A stretch of DNA of 34,001 nt from CAYVDH01 sp964450355 (GCA_964450355.1 CAYVDH010000017.1:1-34001), one strand, 5' to 3'; counted from the stretch's first letter, positions 1 through 7,814 are shown. Numbers and translations are program-made. The notes: generated by a model not told the origin, from the letters alone.

Positions 1-240
1 ATTAAAACAAAGCAAACTCTATAACCCAGAATGGGTGATATGATTAGAAAAAACAATGACAATGTTGAATCAAAACACCGAAGGGTTGACATGATGAATG
101 AATTTACTTTGGTTTAAATAAAATCTATTTATACATGGTTAATCAATAAGAAAGGAAGGCCAATTTGATTCAAAGTGAAAAAATAAAATAGTGAACAAAT
201 ACCATTATATTTGATTTAATATTCATAATTTGTATTCTTG
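1..240. other. Left-edge non-coding stretch
   Basis: No convincing gene is seen here. A 28-codon open frame (31-117) has no recognisable content, and a short frame ending near 43 could be the tail of a gene outside the window, but it is too short to judge. A possible promoter for the next gene lies at 206-213. Confidence 0.4.
206..213 (+). promoter_or_regulatory. Candidate Bacteroidota -7 box (TATATTTG)
   Basis: TATATTTG matches the Bacteroidota sigma-A -7 consensus TAnnTTTG and lies 27 bp before the ATG of the lipoprotein gene at 241. No clear TTTG-type -33 box is present at the expected distance, so this rests on the -7 match and its position only. Confidence 0.3.
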
Positions 241-876
241 ATGAAATCTAAAATTATTTTAGTACAATTTTTAATCATTACTTTATATTGGGGATGCAAA
301 GACGAACGTACACCAGAAATGAGAAATATTTCACAAGAATTAAAAGATTGGATGTTTTTTGATACAGGCACATGGTGGTTATATCAAAATGTGCAAACTG
401 AAGATTTAGATAGTCAATTTGTAACAAAATCTGATATATTTTATATTGAATCTGAGAAAACAAAGAATGCGCCATATACCAAAAAACAATTTATTCAAAT
501 ATTTTTAAATAATCAACATTATTTCTCTATTTCTTCTACAGAAAATTGTAAACTGCAAAGAATTACAAATGGTGAAGGAAGTTATACTTATCTTATTTTT
601 AAGCCAAACAACAACCCATTAACAGTTGGAGAAAGAAGAAGTTCTTGTTCAAGTTTGGGTTATACAGAAATAACTGCCATCGAAGAAAACTTTACCTTAG
701 ACAATGTGTATTACAATACTAAGATTACAGTATTTGACAACAAAGATTGTACTGAAAATGGAGATTCTGTTCAATATCAATTATTCAAAGGAGTTGGCAT
801 CATCAATAAAAAGAATTTAACTAAAAATGAAGAATGGAAACTCATTAAATACTATATTAAATTAAATAAAAATTAA
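241..876 (+). CDS. Hypothetical lipoprotein
   Basis: This gene encodes 211 residues from ATG 241; a TTG directly before it is a less likely start. The N-terminus is a lipoprotein signal peptide: two lysines after the Met, a hydrophobic stretch, and a lipobox ending LYWGC near residue 20, so the mature protein should be lipid-anchored in the envelope. The rest is polar and beta-rich, with several scattered cysteines (including SSCSS and KDC) that could form disulfides. I recognise no family. The next gene starts 11 bp after the stop, so the two are probably co-transcribed. Function unknown; it belongs to the block of accessory envelope genes at the left of the window. Confidence 0.75.
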   Translation: MKSKIILVQFLIITLYWGCKDERTPEMRNISQELKDWMFFDTGTWWLYQNVQTEDLDSQFVTKSDIFYIESEKTKNAPYTKKQFIQIFLNNQHYFSISSTENCKLQRITNGEGSYTYLIFKPNNNPLTVGERRSSCSSLGYTEITAIEENFTLDNVYYNTKITVFDNKDCTENGDSVQYQLFKGVGIINKKNLTKNEEWKLIKYYIKLNKN

Positions 877-887
877 AGCCAAATTCA

Positions 888-1688
888 ATGAAAAAGTTAA
901 ATTATATACTAAAAACCACATTTCATTATTTCTCAAAGCCTATTAGATTAGCTTTATTAAACACCTTTTTGATAGTATTAGCAATTTATTTTAATACCCA
1001 AATCCAAGCTTTTTGTATTCCTACAGATTGGGCATGTATTGTATCTATTATTTGTTTTATCAATTTAATTACTACACCTTTTCTCAACAACCATTGGTTA
1101 ATCAACATGAATAGTTTTATTAATGGCTTTACTTTTTCAATTTGCATTTATTGTGTTATGTTTTTTGAAGAATTAAATTTTATGGGTTTAATTTTTATTT
1201 TCATAGGTATAGGTTTACTCATTTATATACCACATTTTTTCATTTTCCAATTAATTTACCATCATTTAATTAAACCCAAAAATAAACTATCAAAAACTCT
1301 TTTTCTTCTTTCATTTATCATTTCTATTGGTATTGCAATTTCTTCTTCAATACATTACAAAACATGCTGTAAAAATATTGTGGAAAGCCTTAGAAACAAT
1401 CAAACACTCAAAAACTCTTACATGACAGAGAAAATAGTAGGAATGCACTTTAAATATCACACAAGAATTTGCATTTACGATGGTTGGAGACCACCAATCC
1501 ACGACCCTTTACTCAATATAAGTTTGATGTTAAATCAATACCATGACCCATTAATACACCTTACTCTCAGTCAAAGAATTTATCTTTATAAAAAACAATT
1601 CCCTAACAACCCAATTAAACTAGAATGCAGTTGTGCTCATGAAGAAAGTTCAACCTACCACCATGATAGTATTTGGTTAAAAAATTGA
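888..1688 (+). CDS. Hypothetical multi-pass membrane protein
   Basis: The 266-residue product has about five hydrophobic segments, near residues 20-36, 49-65, 79-95, 99-125 and 136-154, followed by a soluble C-terminal part of about 110 residues with several histidines (HYHD- and YHHDS-like patches) and cysteine pairs (CC near 160, CSC near 248). It starts at ATG 888, 11 bp after the upstream lipoprotein gene, which suggests one transcript. No family was recognised. The Cys/His-rich tail could bind metal, but that is speculation from composition. The next gene begins 40 bp after the stop. Confidence 0.7.
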   Translation: MKKLNYILKTTFHYFSKPIRLALLNTFLIVLAIYFNTQIQAFCIPTDWACIVSIICFINLITTPFLNNHWLINMNSFINGFTFSICIYCVMFFEELNFMGLIFIFIGIGLLIYIPHFFIFQLIYHHLIKPKNKLSKTLFLLSFIISIGIAISSSIHYKTCCKNIVESLRNNQTLKNSYMTEKIVGMHFKYHTRICIYDGWRPPIHDPLLNISLMLNQYHDPLIHLTLSQRIYLYKKQFPNNPIKLECSCAHEESSTYHHDSIWLKN

Positions 1689-1696
1689 TATATTTG
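1689..1696 (+). promoter_or_regulatory. Candidate -7 box (TATATTTG)
   Basis: This is an exact TAnnTTTG match immediately after the stop codon of the upstream membrane-protein gene and 32 bp before the ATG at 1729. It could give the exported-protein gene its own promoter. No clear -33 element is visible. Confidence 0.25.
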
Positions 1697-1728
1697 TTTG
1701 ACAAATTCAACCATTCAAATTTTGTATT

Positions 1729-2451
1729 ATGAAATTTATTTTGCTTATATGCCTTCAATTAACACTAAGCATGAAGCTGTTTGCTGATTGTAAACAATCT
1801 TACATATCTGTTTTCCCTAAGTCAAAAACAGTTCATTCAAACAGCTTATTTTTCATTGAAGCTTATGGTACAAGTGAGTCCTTAATCAAACAATTAAATA
1901 AAAAACATCAAATTTATCTAAAATCTGGAAATAAAAGAATCAACTTAATTGTTATTGAAATCTTAAAAGGTGATAAACACATCAGTATAGCGAAACTAAA
2001 ACCTGAAAAAACACTTGAATTAGGAACTACATACCAAATGGCAATAGACAGTTTAAACACAAACATGACATTTGATTTTTCAACCGTTAGTTATACAGTA
2101 AATCAATCTGCAGATACAAAAAAACCAATTCTCATTTCTAAACCCAAGTACAAAAGCAAAACATTGGTTTATTATGGCTGTGGGCCTGAATCCTTTGTCA
2201 ATTTTCAATTCAAAGCCAAGGACAGTTCAGAGCTTATGATTAAAACAATTTTAAAAAATTTAAAAACAGGCAAAACACAAACCTATTATGTAACTCCCAA
2301 CAACAATGAAATTAAGGTAGGCTATGGTATGTGTTCAGGAGCGTTCAATCTCGAAAGCGGAACCGATTACCATGTGCAATTTAACATCATTGATGCATCA
2401 GGCAACAGCAGTTCTGGGAACAACAAGGTCATAAGTTTTACAGCTTCTTAA
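1729..2451 (+). CDS. Hypothetical exported beta-rich protein
   Basis: The 240-residue product starts at ATG 1729 with a Sec-type signal peptide (MKFILLICLQLTL, cleavage probably after the KLFA near residue 19). The mature part alternates short beta-like segments and Gly/Ser/Asn turns. The C-terminal half ends with a pattern (YHVQFNIIDASGNSSS) like bacterial Ig-like or fibronectin-type strands. No T9SS sorting tail is visible, so it is probably periplasmic or otherwise surface-associated. No family name can be given. Confidence 0.7.
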   Translation: MKFILLICLQLTLSMKLFADCKQSYISVFPKSKTVHSNSLFFIEAYGTSESLIKQLNKKHQIYLKSGNKRINLIVIEILKGDKHISIAKLKPEKTLELGTTYQMAIDSLNTNMTFDFSTVSYTVNQSADTKKPILISKPKYKSKTLVYYGCGPESFVNFQFKAKDSSELMIKTILKNLKTGKTQTYYVTPNNNEIKVGYGMCSGAFNLESGTDYHVQFNIIDASGNSSSGNNKVISFTAS

Positions 2452-2522
2452 AAAACAAGCATGAATTTGATAACAGTTAAAAAATTCAGTTATTTATTTT
2501 TGATACAATTTTAAGGTCTAAA

Positions 2523-3365
2523 TTGAAAAAACAAAATACTAAATACCGTTTATATTTATTATTAATTATTTGCATACAGTTATACAGTTGCACCCCAAAT
2601 AACTCAAGTAAAAACAACAAAAATAAAGCCATTGACGCAAATCACAACTGTAAAAACGACATCATTAATTATTCCAGCTATTTTGATTCTTTACAGAAAT
2701 TAAAACTATTGAAACATCAGGAAAAGAATTGTATTTTAATATTGGATAGTACAATTAGAATAAAAAACATAAAATTTGACATTCAGGTAGAATACATCGA
2801 CAATTATTTTTGTTTTTTGAAAATTAAAAGAAATTCAAAATTGATTATTAAAGATTCTTTAGACTTATATGATAACAGTGAAGTAAAATTTAACGATTTT
2901 AACCAAGATGGATATTTAGATGTTGTTTTTTATCAAACAGATAATTTTTCATATAACGAGGTCTATTTATTCAATCCTAAATCTATCATTTTCACTTACG
3001 TTAAAGAATTAAGTTTTTACCCCTATTTAGAACCTTTAAAGACAAATAAAAAATATTTTTATTCTTATGAAGTTGCAGGTTGTTCAGACATGAATTGGGC
3101 AAGTAATTTAATATACATTAAAAATTACAAGGCTATATCATTAGGTCGAATATATGGACAAGGATGTGATGAAGACATAAAAGAAAATAAGCAATACATC
3201 GAAATCGAAAAAATCATTAATCCTAAAAAGGAAATATCCAAAAAAATAAAAACACTTACATATTCCAAATACATAAAAAAACATGAAGACAAATTTGAAT
3301 TTATTGACACCTATTGGAACAAGAATTACAAACTATTTTCTCCCAATGACTCTATATATAAATAG
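2523..3365 (+). CDS. Hypothetical lipoprotein with a VCBS/FG-GAP-like segment
   Basis: The 280-residue product begins at TTG 2523. An in-frame stop lies at 2478-2480 and no ATG or GTG start lies between it and the TTG, so TTG is the only reasonable start. The N-terminus is a lipoprotein signal (MKKQNTKYRLYLLLIICIQLYSC), with the lipobox Cys at about residue 23. Near residue 120 the pattern FNDFNQDGYLDVVFY resembles the Asp-rich calcium-binding turn of VCBS/FG-GAP-type repeats, also seen in XAC2610-like proteins. The tail is Lys-rich. This closes the block of hypothetical envelope genes; function unknown. Confidence 0.7.
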   Translation: MKKQNTKYRLYLLLIICIQLYSCTPNNSSKNNKNKAIDANHNCKNDIINYSSYFDSLQKLKLLKHQEKNCILILDSTIRIKNIKFDIQVEYIDNYFCFLKIKRNSKLIIKDSLDLYDNSEVKFNDFNQDGYLDVVFYQTDNFSYNEVYLFNPKSIIFTYVKELSFYPYLEPLKTNKKYFYSYEVAGCSDMNWASNLIYIKNYKAISLGRIYGQGCDEDIKENKQYIEIEKIINPKKEISKKIKTLTYSKYIKKHEDKFEFIDTYWNKNYKLFSPNDSIYK

Positions 3366-3445
3366 ATCAATATGTTCATTTTTTTGTCCATAATTCCTTT
3401 CAAATTTTTTTTAAAGCAAAAATTATAACCAGAAATTAAAAAACA

Positions 3446-3615
3446 TTACTTCTAGTAATTTTAACTATATGAAATCTCACTTTAAAAATTTAAATTTGTA
3501 GAAATTAAATCACTAACTTGAAAAAGAAAATATTAAGAATTGAGAAGATAGACTTGGACAATAAACATGAAATAGAAGTGATAAGCGGTATTTAATCTGA
3601 AAATAAGTAAGTTGG
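3446..3615. repeat. Leader repeat, copy 1 (upstream of the toxin module)
   Basis: This stretch of about 170 bp aligns with 5390-5560. Identity is high over the first 105 bp or so (shared runs such as TATATGAAATCTCA and TTTAAATTTGTAGAAATTAA) and lower afterwards, with both copies ending in AAGTAAGTT. A weaker similarity to the trailer repeat may extend left to about 3396. The repeat ends 51 bp before the ATG of the HTH gene, so it holds its leader and possibly its promoter. Both copies contain a 10-codon open frame (3469-3501) differing by one residue. This accounts for most of the 300-bp gene-free stretch 3366-3666. Confidence 0.75.
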
Positions 3616-3666
3616 CAGACACCCAAATCAAACATGAAAACTAGCTAAAATATTTTAATTTTGAAC

Positions 3667-4752
3667 ATGACAAAAGATTTAACTAACTCTGATTTAGACC
3701 GAAAAAACATATTAAACAACAATATTGCTATACAAGAAGTATATCAACAAATTGGGTTTTTTGGGTTTAAACATGACGGAAAATTTCGATTTACAAAACA
3801 GCAACTTGCTGAATATTTCGAAGTTGACATTCGTACAATTGAGAGAATTGTAGAAAAAAACAGAGACGAATTAGTTGAAAGTGGTTATGAAATTTATATT
3901 GGGTCTAAGTTAAAAGATTTTAAAGATAAAATTACAGAATTTGTTAATAGAATAAACAATGGTATTTATGTTCCCGACACAAATGTCGGGAACATGGTTA
4001 AATCATTTGAAAATGAATTAGTTGGTTTGTTAAAAGCACCTCAACTAGCTGTTTTTACGTTTAAATCATTTTTAAATGTTGGAATGCTACTTACAGGTTC
4101 AGAAAAGGCACAAATTCTACGTTCTGCGATATTAGATATTGTAATTGACGTGTTAAATCAAAAAGTTGGAGGAAAAACCAAGTTTATTAATCAACGAGAG
4201 GAAGAATTTTTACCTAGTGCAATTAGAGAATATAACTATAGGAAAGAATTTACTAACTCCTTGGATTACTACATAACTGAAAATAAATTTAAATACGCTC
4301 AACTAACTGACAAAATTTACAAAAGTATATTTAAAGAAAATTCTAAAGAATATCGACATATTTTAAAACTAAGTTCTAAAGAAAGTGTTCGCAGCACAAT
4401 GTATTCAGAAATTCTTGATTTAATTGCAGGATACGAAAATGGTTTTTCTATTTATCTTAAAACTGAATATGAAAGGCTAGGAAGAAAACTTGGTCTTTCC
4501 GAAGCTAGCCTGCTATTTGCAAAATATGAACAACTTACAGAGGCTACTTTGATTCCACTTAGGGAAAAGGCTAGGAGTTTGATGGCAAGCAGAGACCTCG
4601 CATTTAGAGATGCTTTACATTTGAAACTTAAAGAGTATGTAAACGAAGTTAGTTCAGATGACTATGATAAATTTTTAGGTGACCGAAGCATGGATTTAGA
4701 AAAACGCTTAGAAGATAATAAAGATGTATTCAAAAGATTAAAAGACCGATAA
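3667..4752 (+). CDS. Large HTH DNA-binding partner (putative antitoxin) of a Doc toxin
   Basis: This gene encodes 361 residues from ATG 3667; TTG 3661 is an alternative start. Residues about 40-75 (FTKQQLAEYF...DIRTIERIV) read as a winged or simple helix-turn-helix domain. The long C-terminal part (about 115-361) is mostly helical and charged, with no motif I can name. The gene sits 1 bp before the death-on-curing toxin gene, a spacing typical of coupled antitoxin-toxin pairs. The usual Doc antitoxin, Phd, has about 70-80 residues and a different fold, so this pairing is atypical. Residues 101-110 (YVPDTNVGNM) are encoded by a perfect palindrome between the HTH and the helical domain. The antitoxin role is inferred from position; autoregulation through the HTH is plausible. 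Confidence 0.7.
   Translation: MTKDLTNSDLDRKNILNNNIAIQEVYQQIGFFGFKHDGKFRFTKQQLAEYFEVDIRTIERIVEKNRDELVESGYEIYIGSKLKDFKDKITEFVNRINNGIYVPDTNVGNMVKSFENELVGLLKAPQLAVFTFKSFLNVGMLLTGSEKAQILRSAILDIVIDVLNQKVGGKTKFINQREEEFLPSAIREYNYRKEFTNSLDYYITENKFKYAQLTDKIYKSIFKENSKEYRHILKLSSKESVRSTMYSEILDLIAGYENGFSIYLKTEYERLGRKLGLSEASLLFAKYEQLTEATLIPLREKARSLMASRDLAFRDALHLKLKEYVNEVSSDDYDKFLGDRSMDLEKRLEDNKDVFKRLKDR
3968..3995. repeat. Perfect 12-bp-arm palindrome inside a coding region
   Basis: The arms ATGTTCCCGACA (3968-3979) and TGTCGGGAACAT (3984-3995) are exact reverse complements around a CAAA loop. Their cores are G+C-rich within very AT-rich DNA. The palindrome is in frame and falls in the linker between the HTH and C-terminal domains of the putative antitoxin. 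Confidence 0.9.
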
Positions 4753-4753
4753 T

Positions 4754-5242
4754 ATGGAATTTATTTTTTTTAATTCAGAATATGCTATAAAAATTCATAA
4801 TAAAATTATAGAAATCTCCGGAGGTAGATCTGGAATTAAAGATTTTGGGAACATTGATAGTCCATTAACTCATATACAAAATGACGATTATTACCCAACA
4901 TTTGAAAATAAGTTAACGCATTTAGTTTTTTCATTTAATAAATTCCATGCATTTAATGATGGAAATAAAAGAACTTCAATAGCAATAGGAGCATTCTTTT
5001 TAGCTGTAAATGGGCTAGAGTTCTTTATAGATAAATTTATAATTGAAATGGAAAACATTGCAGTAGCTGTTGCAGATAATATTATAGACAAGGATTTACT
5101 TTCAGAAATAATTGCATCATTAATTAATGAAGAAGATTATAGTGAACAATTGAAATTAAAAATTTTTAACGCATTAGAACTAGTAAAATCAGAAAACGAA
5201 CAGATTAATTTAGGAAAAGATTTTTACCGAGGTATATATTAA
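4754..5242 (+). CDS. doc: Death-on-curing (Doc/Fic-fold) family toxin
   Basis: The 162-residue product carries the Doc form of the Fic motif, HAFNDGNKR at residues 65-73 (H65, F67, D69, N71, K72, R73). In front of it is the Doc-type N-terminal pattern: IHNKIIEISGG, then a G-x-x-D segment and an early-helix LVFSFNKFHAF. Phage P1 Doc phosphorylates EF-Tu with this active site and stops translation; the same activity is inferred here, not shown. The protein is longer than P1 Doc (126 residues) because of a C-terminal helical extension ending LGKDFYRGIY. The start ATG lies 1 bp after the HTH gene, implying translational coupling. A diverged trailer repeat begins about 55 bp downstream. Confidence 0.85.
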   Translation: MEFIFFNSEYAIKIHNKIIEISGGRSGIKDFGNIDSPLTHIQNDDYYPTFENKLTHLVFSFNKFHAFNDGNKRTSIAIGAFFLAVNGLEFFIDKFIIEMENIAVAVADNIIDKDLLSEIIASLINEEDYSEQLKLKIFNALELVKSENEQINLGKDFYRGIY

Positions 5243-5296
5243 AAAAATCGATCTTCTAACAACAGGTAACAGTTCCACAACTCTATTAAAATTTAA

Positions 5297-5385
5297 ACCC
5301 TTTGACATTATGCAAAGCTAGACACAATATGCCTTTCAAAGAATTTTACCATTAAAAATGTTCATTAAACCCAATTTTAAAAAAA
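5297..5385. repeat. Trailer repeat, copy 1 (downstream of the toxin module)
   Basis: About 89 bp align with 7717-7806. Shared stretches include CTTTCAAAGAATTTTACC and ATTAAAAATG, plus TTTGACATT and GCAAAGCTAGA. It begins about 55 bp after the toxin stop and ends 4 bp before the second leader repeat. The gene-free stretch 5243-5606 is almost entirely trailer plus leader. Confidence 0.8.
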
Positions 5386-5389
5386 ACAA

Positions 5390-5560
5390 TTCTTCTAGGC
5401 AATTTTACCTATATGAAATCTCATTTTAAAGATTTAAATTTGTAGAAATTAAGACACTAACATGAAAAAGAAAACATTAAGATTTGAGAAGATAAACATA
5501 ACAAATACTCATAAAATGAAGAGATAAATACTGTTTTATTTCGAATACAAGTAAGTTAGT
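5390..5560. repeat. Leader repeat, copy 2
   Basis: This copy aligns with 3446-3615. It ends 46 bp before the ATG at 5607, as copy 1 ends 51 bp before the HTH gene, so the two cargo units have related upstream regions. The small open frame shared by both copies is at 5413-5445 here. Confidence 0.75.
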
Positions 5561-5606
5561 GGCAATTTTGAGAGTCACGTTAACAATATGACAATAAACC
5601 AGCAAA

Positions 5607-6131
5607 ATGACTGAAATAAAACTTTATAAAAGACCATTAAAGGGTCTAAAAATATTTGCACTATCAACCACTTTTGTTTTAATTGGAATTTGGGCTATAT
5701 CGAAAGAACCCGTTGGGAGTTTTGACTTTATTATGGGTTGTGTTTGTACTTGTTTTTTTGGACTTGGTATTCTAGTTGGACTTTTCAAAACTTTTGTCAG
5801 AAGACCACAAATTATCATAACAGAAAATGGAATTTGGGACAGAACAACAAAACAAGATGAAGTTATGTGGGAACAAATCAAAGGAGCATATCCATTAGAC
5901 ATTTATAAACAAAAATTTGTTTCTCTAAAACTTGACGAATCATACCAAATGAAGAAGAATTTATATAAATGGGCGGCAAAGCTTAACGAAGCAATTGGTG
6001 CTCAAAAGATGAATCTACAAGTTAGCCAACTCAAAATTGACGAACATATTATGACTGAATTTATAAACGAAATAATCAGCGTTCAAAAAGTAAAAAGACA
6101 GACCATAATAAAAAAGTATTTTGACAATTAA
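5607..6131 (+). CDS. STM3941-like small membrane protein
   Basis: The 174-residue product has two membrane segments near residues 13-32 and 40-62, then a cytoplasmic domain. After the second segment comes RRPQIIITENGIWDR followed by a WEQIKG motif. This matches my recollection of STM3941-type proteins: two helices, then a PH-like domain with 'I..eGI.d..' and 'i.W..I'. Their biochemical role is not known to me. The gene starts at ATG 5607 behind a leader repeat shared with the toxin module, so it probably belongs to a second accessory cassette. The family call is moderate; the topology is clear. Confidence 0.6.
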   Translation: MTEIKLYKRPLKGLKIFALSTTFVLIGIWAISKEPVGSFDFIMGCVCTCFFGLGILVGLFKTFVRRPQIIITENGIWDRTTKQDEVMWEQIKGAYPLDIYKQKFVSLKLDESYQMKKNLYKWAAKLNEAIGAQKMNLQVSQLKIDEHIMTEFINEIISVQKVKRQTIIKKYFDN

Positions 6132-6303
6132 AAGAATAAAAAGCCAGCCACCAATAATGGTTATGAGAAATTGGGGCTGAAGTGCCATTTTCATCATTCG
6201 TACTTTTCACTTATATTTGTTCTAAGCTGAGACTTAGTGCATTTTAAACCCCAACTTTGCAAAACCCGAAAACAATTGACACACTAAAGAATTACTGATT
6301 TAA
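6132..6303. repeat. Intergenic element with long-range inverted arms
   Basis: The arms GAAATTGGGG (6167-6176) and CCCCAACTTT (6249-6258) pair with one mismatch across about 72 bp, and a smaller CTAAG/CTTAG hairpin (6222-6237) lies between them. From memory, intergenic DNA in many Bacteroidota accessory regions has the same skeleton ('TTGGGGCTGAAGTGC ... ACCCGAAAAC'); this was not checked. No gene is present. Confidence 0.4.
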
Positions 6304-7488
6304 ATGAGTAACATTCGATTTAGAAAAGAAAAAATATCTATTCAGAATATCGGTCGAAAGAGATTTTGGATTGGAATTGTTGCAGGACTGTTTTCAGCAA
6401 TTTCAATTTCATTTTTTTTTAATCATTCAAGAGAAGCTCTTCGTTTAATTACAAGTTTGTCGGCCGACTTACTGATTTTGAAAGACATTGAACTTTTATT
6501 TTTCAATTATTTTTTCTCCACCATTTCAACAGTATTGGGACTTTCAATCACCATTTGGATTTGGATGCTGAACAAAAATCACAATCGGAGAAAAGACAAT
6601 ATTTATAAACAACTTTCAGTTACAAATGCCATTTTGGTTTTTTGGATAATCCTTATGATAATATCTAGATTTGGCACTATCCTTCCAATTGTTTTATTCG
6701 GAACCCCTGGTTACGACAATCATTTAAACCTGTATGAAGAATATTGGATACTTTTTGTATTAATGCCAATTGTGGTATTTATGCAAAGTTGGTTTACTGT
6801 TAGACTTGTTTACCAAGCTGGAAAATGGATTTTCCTCTCGCTCCTTTTCTGCATACTGATAGCAATTACACTTAAATTAACAACTAACGTTAATCAAGAA
6901 ATACTTAATTCTGCCTACCACCAAAAATTTGAAGACGAATACAACTATATTGACAAAGAAATAAAAATTGCAAAAGAAAAATATGGGGTAGCCTTTGATG
7001 TGAAGACCATTGAGATTTTAAAAAAACAAATAAGTGAGAGCTCTGTGGAACAAATTGCAAGTGTAAAAAAGGCATTTTCAAGTGACAGACCCGTATCGAT
7101 GGACACGATAATTCTTCAAAAAATAATTATAAGAAACTTCAAAATAGGTGGCTGGCATCATTACAATAGAAATTCAATAGAAAATTGGCGATACGCAATT
7201 CCTATCGACATTCTGAAGCAAATCCACTTTTATAGCAGTATATCAAGCGAAACAAAAGAACTTTTTGATATTTTAAAAGAAATGATTGACATAGTGAATA
7301 CAATTGAGGCTCATCAGGAAGAACATCAAAATTACACAGTGACTCAAAGAAGTAAAATTATGGGAGCAAGATATAATATTCCTGACCCAATAATAGAACA
7401 GTTAAAAGAAGTTAGGACACAACTATTTGAAGACGACCGATATTCTGATTTTTCAAAAAAACTAGAAGTAATAATAGACAGAAAATAA
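6304..7488 (+). CDS. Hypothetical five-helix membrane protein with cytoplasmic domain
   Basis: The 394-residue product has hydrophobic segments near residues 20-40, 66-90, 105-132, 146-168 and 174-192. The following 200 or so charged, helix-rich residues look soluble and have no motif I recognise. A short basic stretch precedes the first helix. It is separated from the STM3941-like gene by 172 bp containing an inverted-repeat element, so co-transcription is uncertain. It lies within the second leader/trailer repeat interval (5390-7806). I cannot assign a family or function. Confidence 0.65.
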   Translation: MSNIRFRKEKISIQNIGRKRFWIGIVAGLFSAISISFFFNHSREALRLITSLSADLLILKDIELLFFNYFFSTISTVLGLSITIWIWMLNKNHNRRKDNIYKQLSVTNAILVFWIILMIISRFGTILPIVLFGTPGYDNHLNLYEEYWILFVLMPIVVFMQSWFTVRLVYQAGKWIFLSLLFCILIAITLKLTTNVNQEILNSAYHQKFEDEYNYIDKEIKIAKEKYGVAFDVKTIEILKKQISESSVEQIASVKKAFSSDRPVSMDTIILQKIIIRNFKIGGWHHYNRNSIENWRYAIPIDILKQIHFYSSISSETKELFDILKEMIDIVNTIEAHQEEHQNYTVTQRSKIMGARYNIPDPIIEQLKEVRTQLFEDDRYSDFSKKLEVIIDRK

Positions 7489-7510
7489 AAGAATAATTTG
7501 CCATAACAAT

Positions 7511-7617
7511 ACCTACCCGAAAGGCGGAGTTTCTGATTATATTTGGATAAATTGTATTTATTTTATAGTTTTACATCTTATTACAATTGCTGCTACTGTC
7601 CCGCCCTTCGGGTAGGT
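7511..7617. repeat. Inverted repeat, 17-bp arms, about 73-bp spacer
   Basis: ACCTACCCGAAAGGCGG (7511-7527) and CCGCCCTTCGGGTAGGT (7601-7617) pair with a single mismatch. Each arm also carries a small CCC/GGG self-complementary core. The GC-rich arms contrast with the AT-rich spacer. They resemble dispersed REP-like or miniature inverted-repeat elements; no transposase is present. Together with the trailer repeat and the GC-rich block, this is most of what can be seen in the 515-bp gene-free stretch 7489-8003. Confidence 0.75.
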
Positions 7618-7716
7618 GCAGACCGTTACCAGTTAAGTTATCCTGTTGAACTGATTTTACAAGACCATATTTTTGAACAAAACCCTTTCCACAATAAAAG
7701 CACTTTTTTTATTCAT

Positions 7717-7806
7717 AACCTTTGACATTGTGCAAAGCTAGATATAATAAGGCTTTCAAAGAATTTTACCATTAAAAATGTCCATTAAGCCTAGAATTTA
7801 AAAAAG
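7717..7806. repeat. Trailer repeat, copy 2
   Basis: This copy aligns with 5297-5385 with scattered substitutions. Here it is not followed by a leader repeat but by the GC-rich block at 7815-7936, so it looks like the right end of the cassette pair. Confidence 0.8.
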
Positions 7807-7814
7807 GCTTTCAA

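Noticed and set aside
31..117. 28-codon open frame at the left edge
   Set aside because: It is too short, with no recognised sequence or start signal.
7543..7725. 60-residue open frame on the plus strand
   Set aside because: It runs through the inverted repeat and into the trailer repeat, with no family features.
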